From positions 439,501 through 503,500 of the forward strand of contig NZ_CP040106.1 of NCBI RefSeq assembly GCF_005281475.1: DNA of 64,000 bases, in the 5' to 3' direction. The notes under the pieces were generated by a model, which ran no database searches, was not told where the DNA came from, and was given only the letters and a program-made list of their open reading frames with translations. The translations under genes were made by a program, and so were the position numbers. Below, piece by piece: positions 62,242 through 64,000 of the stretch; positions within the stretch are counted from its first letter, which is position 1, and each line of letters begins with the position of its first letter. This stretch comes from Echinicola rosea (GTDB lineage Bacteria > Bacteroidota > Bacteroidia > Cytophagales > Cyclobacteriaceae).

Positions 62242-64000
62242 TTAAAAGGTTAGGCTAAATCCAAAATTGAACAGTCGCTGCTGTGGATACACCAAGCCAT
62301 TAGCAGAACCAATTTCCGGGTCGATACCAAAGCTCTTCACATTGTCAAAAGAGACCAAGTTGGTACCGTTGGCATACAGCCTTAGTGAACCGATGCCATA
62401 TTTTTCCAAGAAGGCTTTTGGCACTCGATAGCCCAGCTCAAGGTTTCTCAATCTTAGGTAGCGCACATTGGTCAGCCAGAAATTACTGTGTCTGTAAAGG
62501 TGATCGGCTCCCGCCCTTCTGATGGCTGGGTAAGTACCTGGTACCCATTCACTGTCTGCGTTAAATAAGTCCTCGCGGTGCCACCTGTCTTCAAACATAA
62601 AATCAGGCGAGTTTCCATTGTTCTGGAAGGGATATCGAAGTTCCCAATTTCTGGTAAAGGTCTGCATAGATGCCCCCGCAAAACTGAAGTACAGTTCAAA
62701 TCCCTTATAACTAGCTGATCCATTTAAGCCAAAACTCATATAGGGATTGGCCCCTTCTGCATATCCAATAGGGCGTTCATCGAGGTTGTTGATTAAACCG
62801 TCCCCATTGACATCTTCGTAGATAAAATCTCCCGGTAGCACATTTCGGTTACCGTTTCCATCGATATCCACTGGATAGTTCTCGATTTGCTCCTCACTTT
62901 CAAATCTACCAACCACGTTATAGCCCCAGTTGATATTGGACCACCTACCGTCTTCCATCGAACGGTATTGATTCCAGGAATTACCAAAGCGAGGCTTATA
63001 CCGTTCCAGTACTTCTTGCCTTGAAACTGTAGCATTGGCACTGATGGAAAAGTCCACTTCCCCTGTCTTGCCTGTATAGGTCACCATACCTTCCACGCCT
63101 CTATGGACATCAGACTCGAGGTTTTCGGACGATAGGCCATAGCCTACCTCTAGCGGAAGCAAAACGTCATACCTTCCTGCAGGAATCCCTGTTCTCTTGC
63201 GCTGAAACACATCGGCTTGAACAAACAACTTACTGTTGAACAGATAAGTATCTATACCGATATTCACATTTGTATTGGTAATCCAGGATAAGTTGGTCAC
63301 CGGCAGTCCCCTAGGATCTACACCTGGCACAAAACCACCGTCCAATACAGCACTTCCTCCTGCGCTAGGGATGAAGTCGTAGCCAGCATAGTAGCTAAAT
63401 GGCGCCACGATGAATTCATTGCTTCCGATCCATCTATCGTTACCGGTTTGGCCCCAGGAAGCCCTGATTTTCATGTCCGAAAGTACATTGCCCTTGATAT
63501 TATCCATAAAGGACTCGTCCGTGATTTTCCAACCCGCTGAAATCCCAGGAAAGAATCCATATCGATCTTCTTTTGGGAAAAGGAAGGAGCCATCATATCT
63601 GGCAATAAATTCAAGTAGGTATTTTTCTTTATAGTCATAGTTGATTTTACCCAAATAACCGTCCCTTGCTTCCTGATAGATTTCATCAATCAGCAAATCC
63701 TGATCGGCAAATGACATCAACGGGATATAATTATTCGGTGGTACGGTATGCACGACCATGTAGTGGGATTGTTGATCCCATCGCTCGTATCCTAAGATGG
63801 CAGACAGGTTATGTACCCCGAAATTCTTGGCATAATTGAGTTGAAACTGCCCCACACGGTCTACTGTATTTCTTTTTCTTCTTTCTCTCCATGGGTTTTG
63901 GTTACCCATATTATCGTTGGTGAAGTACGTATCCGTTGCTTCATCATAGCCATAGCCATCATAAGTATACTCAAACCCATTAAAATCAAGATTGGTATAA
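62242..64000 (-). CDS. SusC/RagA-family TonB-dependent transporter (partial, PUL 2)
   Basis: The frame is open from the right window edge to the stop at 62242 (586 codons); the signal, regulatory-like domain, TonB box and plug are outside the window. The visible part is the outer-membrane barrel: LSAILGYERWDQQSHYMVVH, DGSFLFPKEDRYGFFPGISA, IRASWGQTGND, TNVNIGIDTYLF and the conserved C-terminal NLELGYRVPKAFLEKYGIGS, LRLYANGTNLVSF, ending in FNFGFSLTF. GDFIYEDVNGDGLINNLDER is the calcium-site-like loop typical of SusC proteins. Partner of the SusD encoded 8 bp downstream; likely importer of arabino-oligosaccharides. Confidence 0.94.
   Translation of the reverse strand, partial: YTNLDFNGFEYTYDGYGYDEATDTYFTNDNMGNQNPWRERRKRNTVDRVGQFQLNYAKNFGVHNLSAILGYERWDQQSHYMVVHTVPPNNYIPLMSFADQDLLIDEIYQEARDGYLGKINYDYKEKYLLEFIARYDGSFLFPKEDRYGFFPGISAGWKITDESFMDNIKGNVLSDMKIRASWGQTGNDRWIGSNEFIVAPFSYYAGYDFIPSAGGSAVLDGGFVPGVDPRGLPVTNLSWITNTNVNIGIDTYLFNSKLFVQADVFQRKRTGIPAGRYDVLLPLEVGYGLSSENLESDVHRGVEGMVTYTGKTGEVDFSISANATVSRQEVLERYKPRFGNSWNQYRSMEDGRWSNINWGYNVVGRFESEEQIENYPVDIDGNGNRNVLPGDFIYEDVNGDGLINNLDERPIGYAEGANPYMSFGLNGSASYKGFELYFSFAGASMQTFTRNWELRYPFQNNGNSPDFMFEDRWHREDLFNADSEWVPGTYPAIRRAGADHLYRHSNFWLTNVRYLRLRNLELGYRVPKAFLEKYGIGSLRLYANGTNLVSFDNVKSFGIDPEIGSANGLVYPQQRLFNFGFSLTF

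Overview
The window looks like the chromosome of a marine or environmental Bacteroidota bacterium, probably Cytophagales (Echinicola/Cyclobacterium-like). The basis is two SusC/SusD pairs, many Bacteroidota-type lipoprotein signals, TAnnTTTG-type promoter elements, A-rich leaders without Shine-Dalgarno sequences, and the gene families present. I see no rRNA, tRNA, CRISPR, prophage or transposase gene. The genus is a guess.

Layout. (1) 1-11969, minus strand: a polysaccharide utilization locus (PUL 1) reading susC, susD, DUF1080 protein, DUF2264 (GH154-type) protein, BNR_4 propeller lyase/hydrolase, GH88, and a double GH43 that runs off the left edge. A divergent gene at 12226 encodes a membrane-anchored winged-helix regulator. 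(2) 13565-19094: five GH43 genes, four minus and one plus. (3) 19304-29626, plus strand: two paralogous planctomycete-type cytochrome proteins (PSCyt1-DUF1549-DUF1553), an NHL propeller between them, a DUF1501 protein and a DUF2231-cytochrome c-LRR membrane protein, then another GH43. (4) 29873-36867: Nudix hydrolase, aldose 1-epimerase and L-ribulose-5-phosphate 4-epimerase, then a propeller histidine kinase with a LuxR-type response regulator. (5) 37810-44056: sialidase-like protein, zinc alcohol dehydrogenase, FucP-type symporter, aldo/keto reductase and LacI regulator, resembling an L-fucose-type oxidative sugar module. (6) 44231-48284: DEAD-box helicase, a two-TM membrane protein, MscS channel and VIT/CCC1 transporter. 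(7) 49297-64000, minus strand: an arabinan/beta-L-arabinofuranoside locus (PUL 2) reading susC (cut by the right edge), susD, DUF3823 protein, two endo-arabinanase-type GH43s, GH127, GH97, GH51 and araB.

How it fits together. PUL 2 enzymes can reduce pectic arabinan or beta-arabinofuranosyl glycans to L-arabinose. Kinase (araB) and epimerase (araD) then feed it toward xylulose 5-phosphate; the isomerase araA is not in the window. PUL 1 combines enzyme types that act on glucuronic acid and possibly rhamnose caps, so an arabinogalactan-protein-like substrate is my best inference. The cytochrome cassette in the middle of the GH43 genes has no known function and is the best candidate for an undescribed system: it could be an envelope redox machine acting on sugars or another PUL-derived substrate.

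Non-coding structure is unusually rich. Three families of terminal-inverted-repeat elements are present (A about 0.7 kb, two copies; B about 175-195 bp, three copies; C about 115 bp, two copies). Both A copies sit at the end of a B copy. The A pair is inverted and brackets about 10.7 kb. Degenerate 7-bp tandem repeats lie next to several stop codons.
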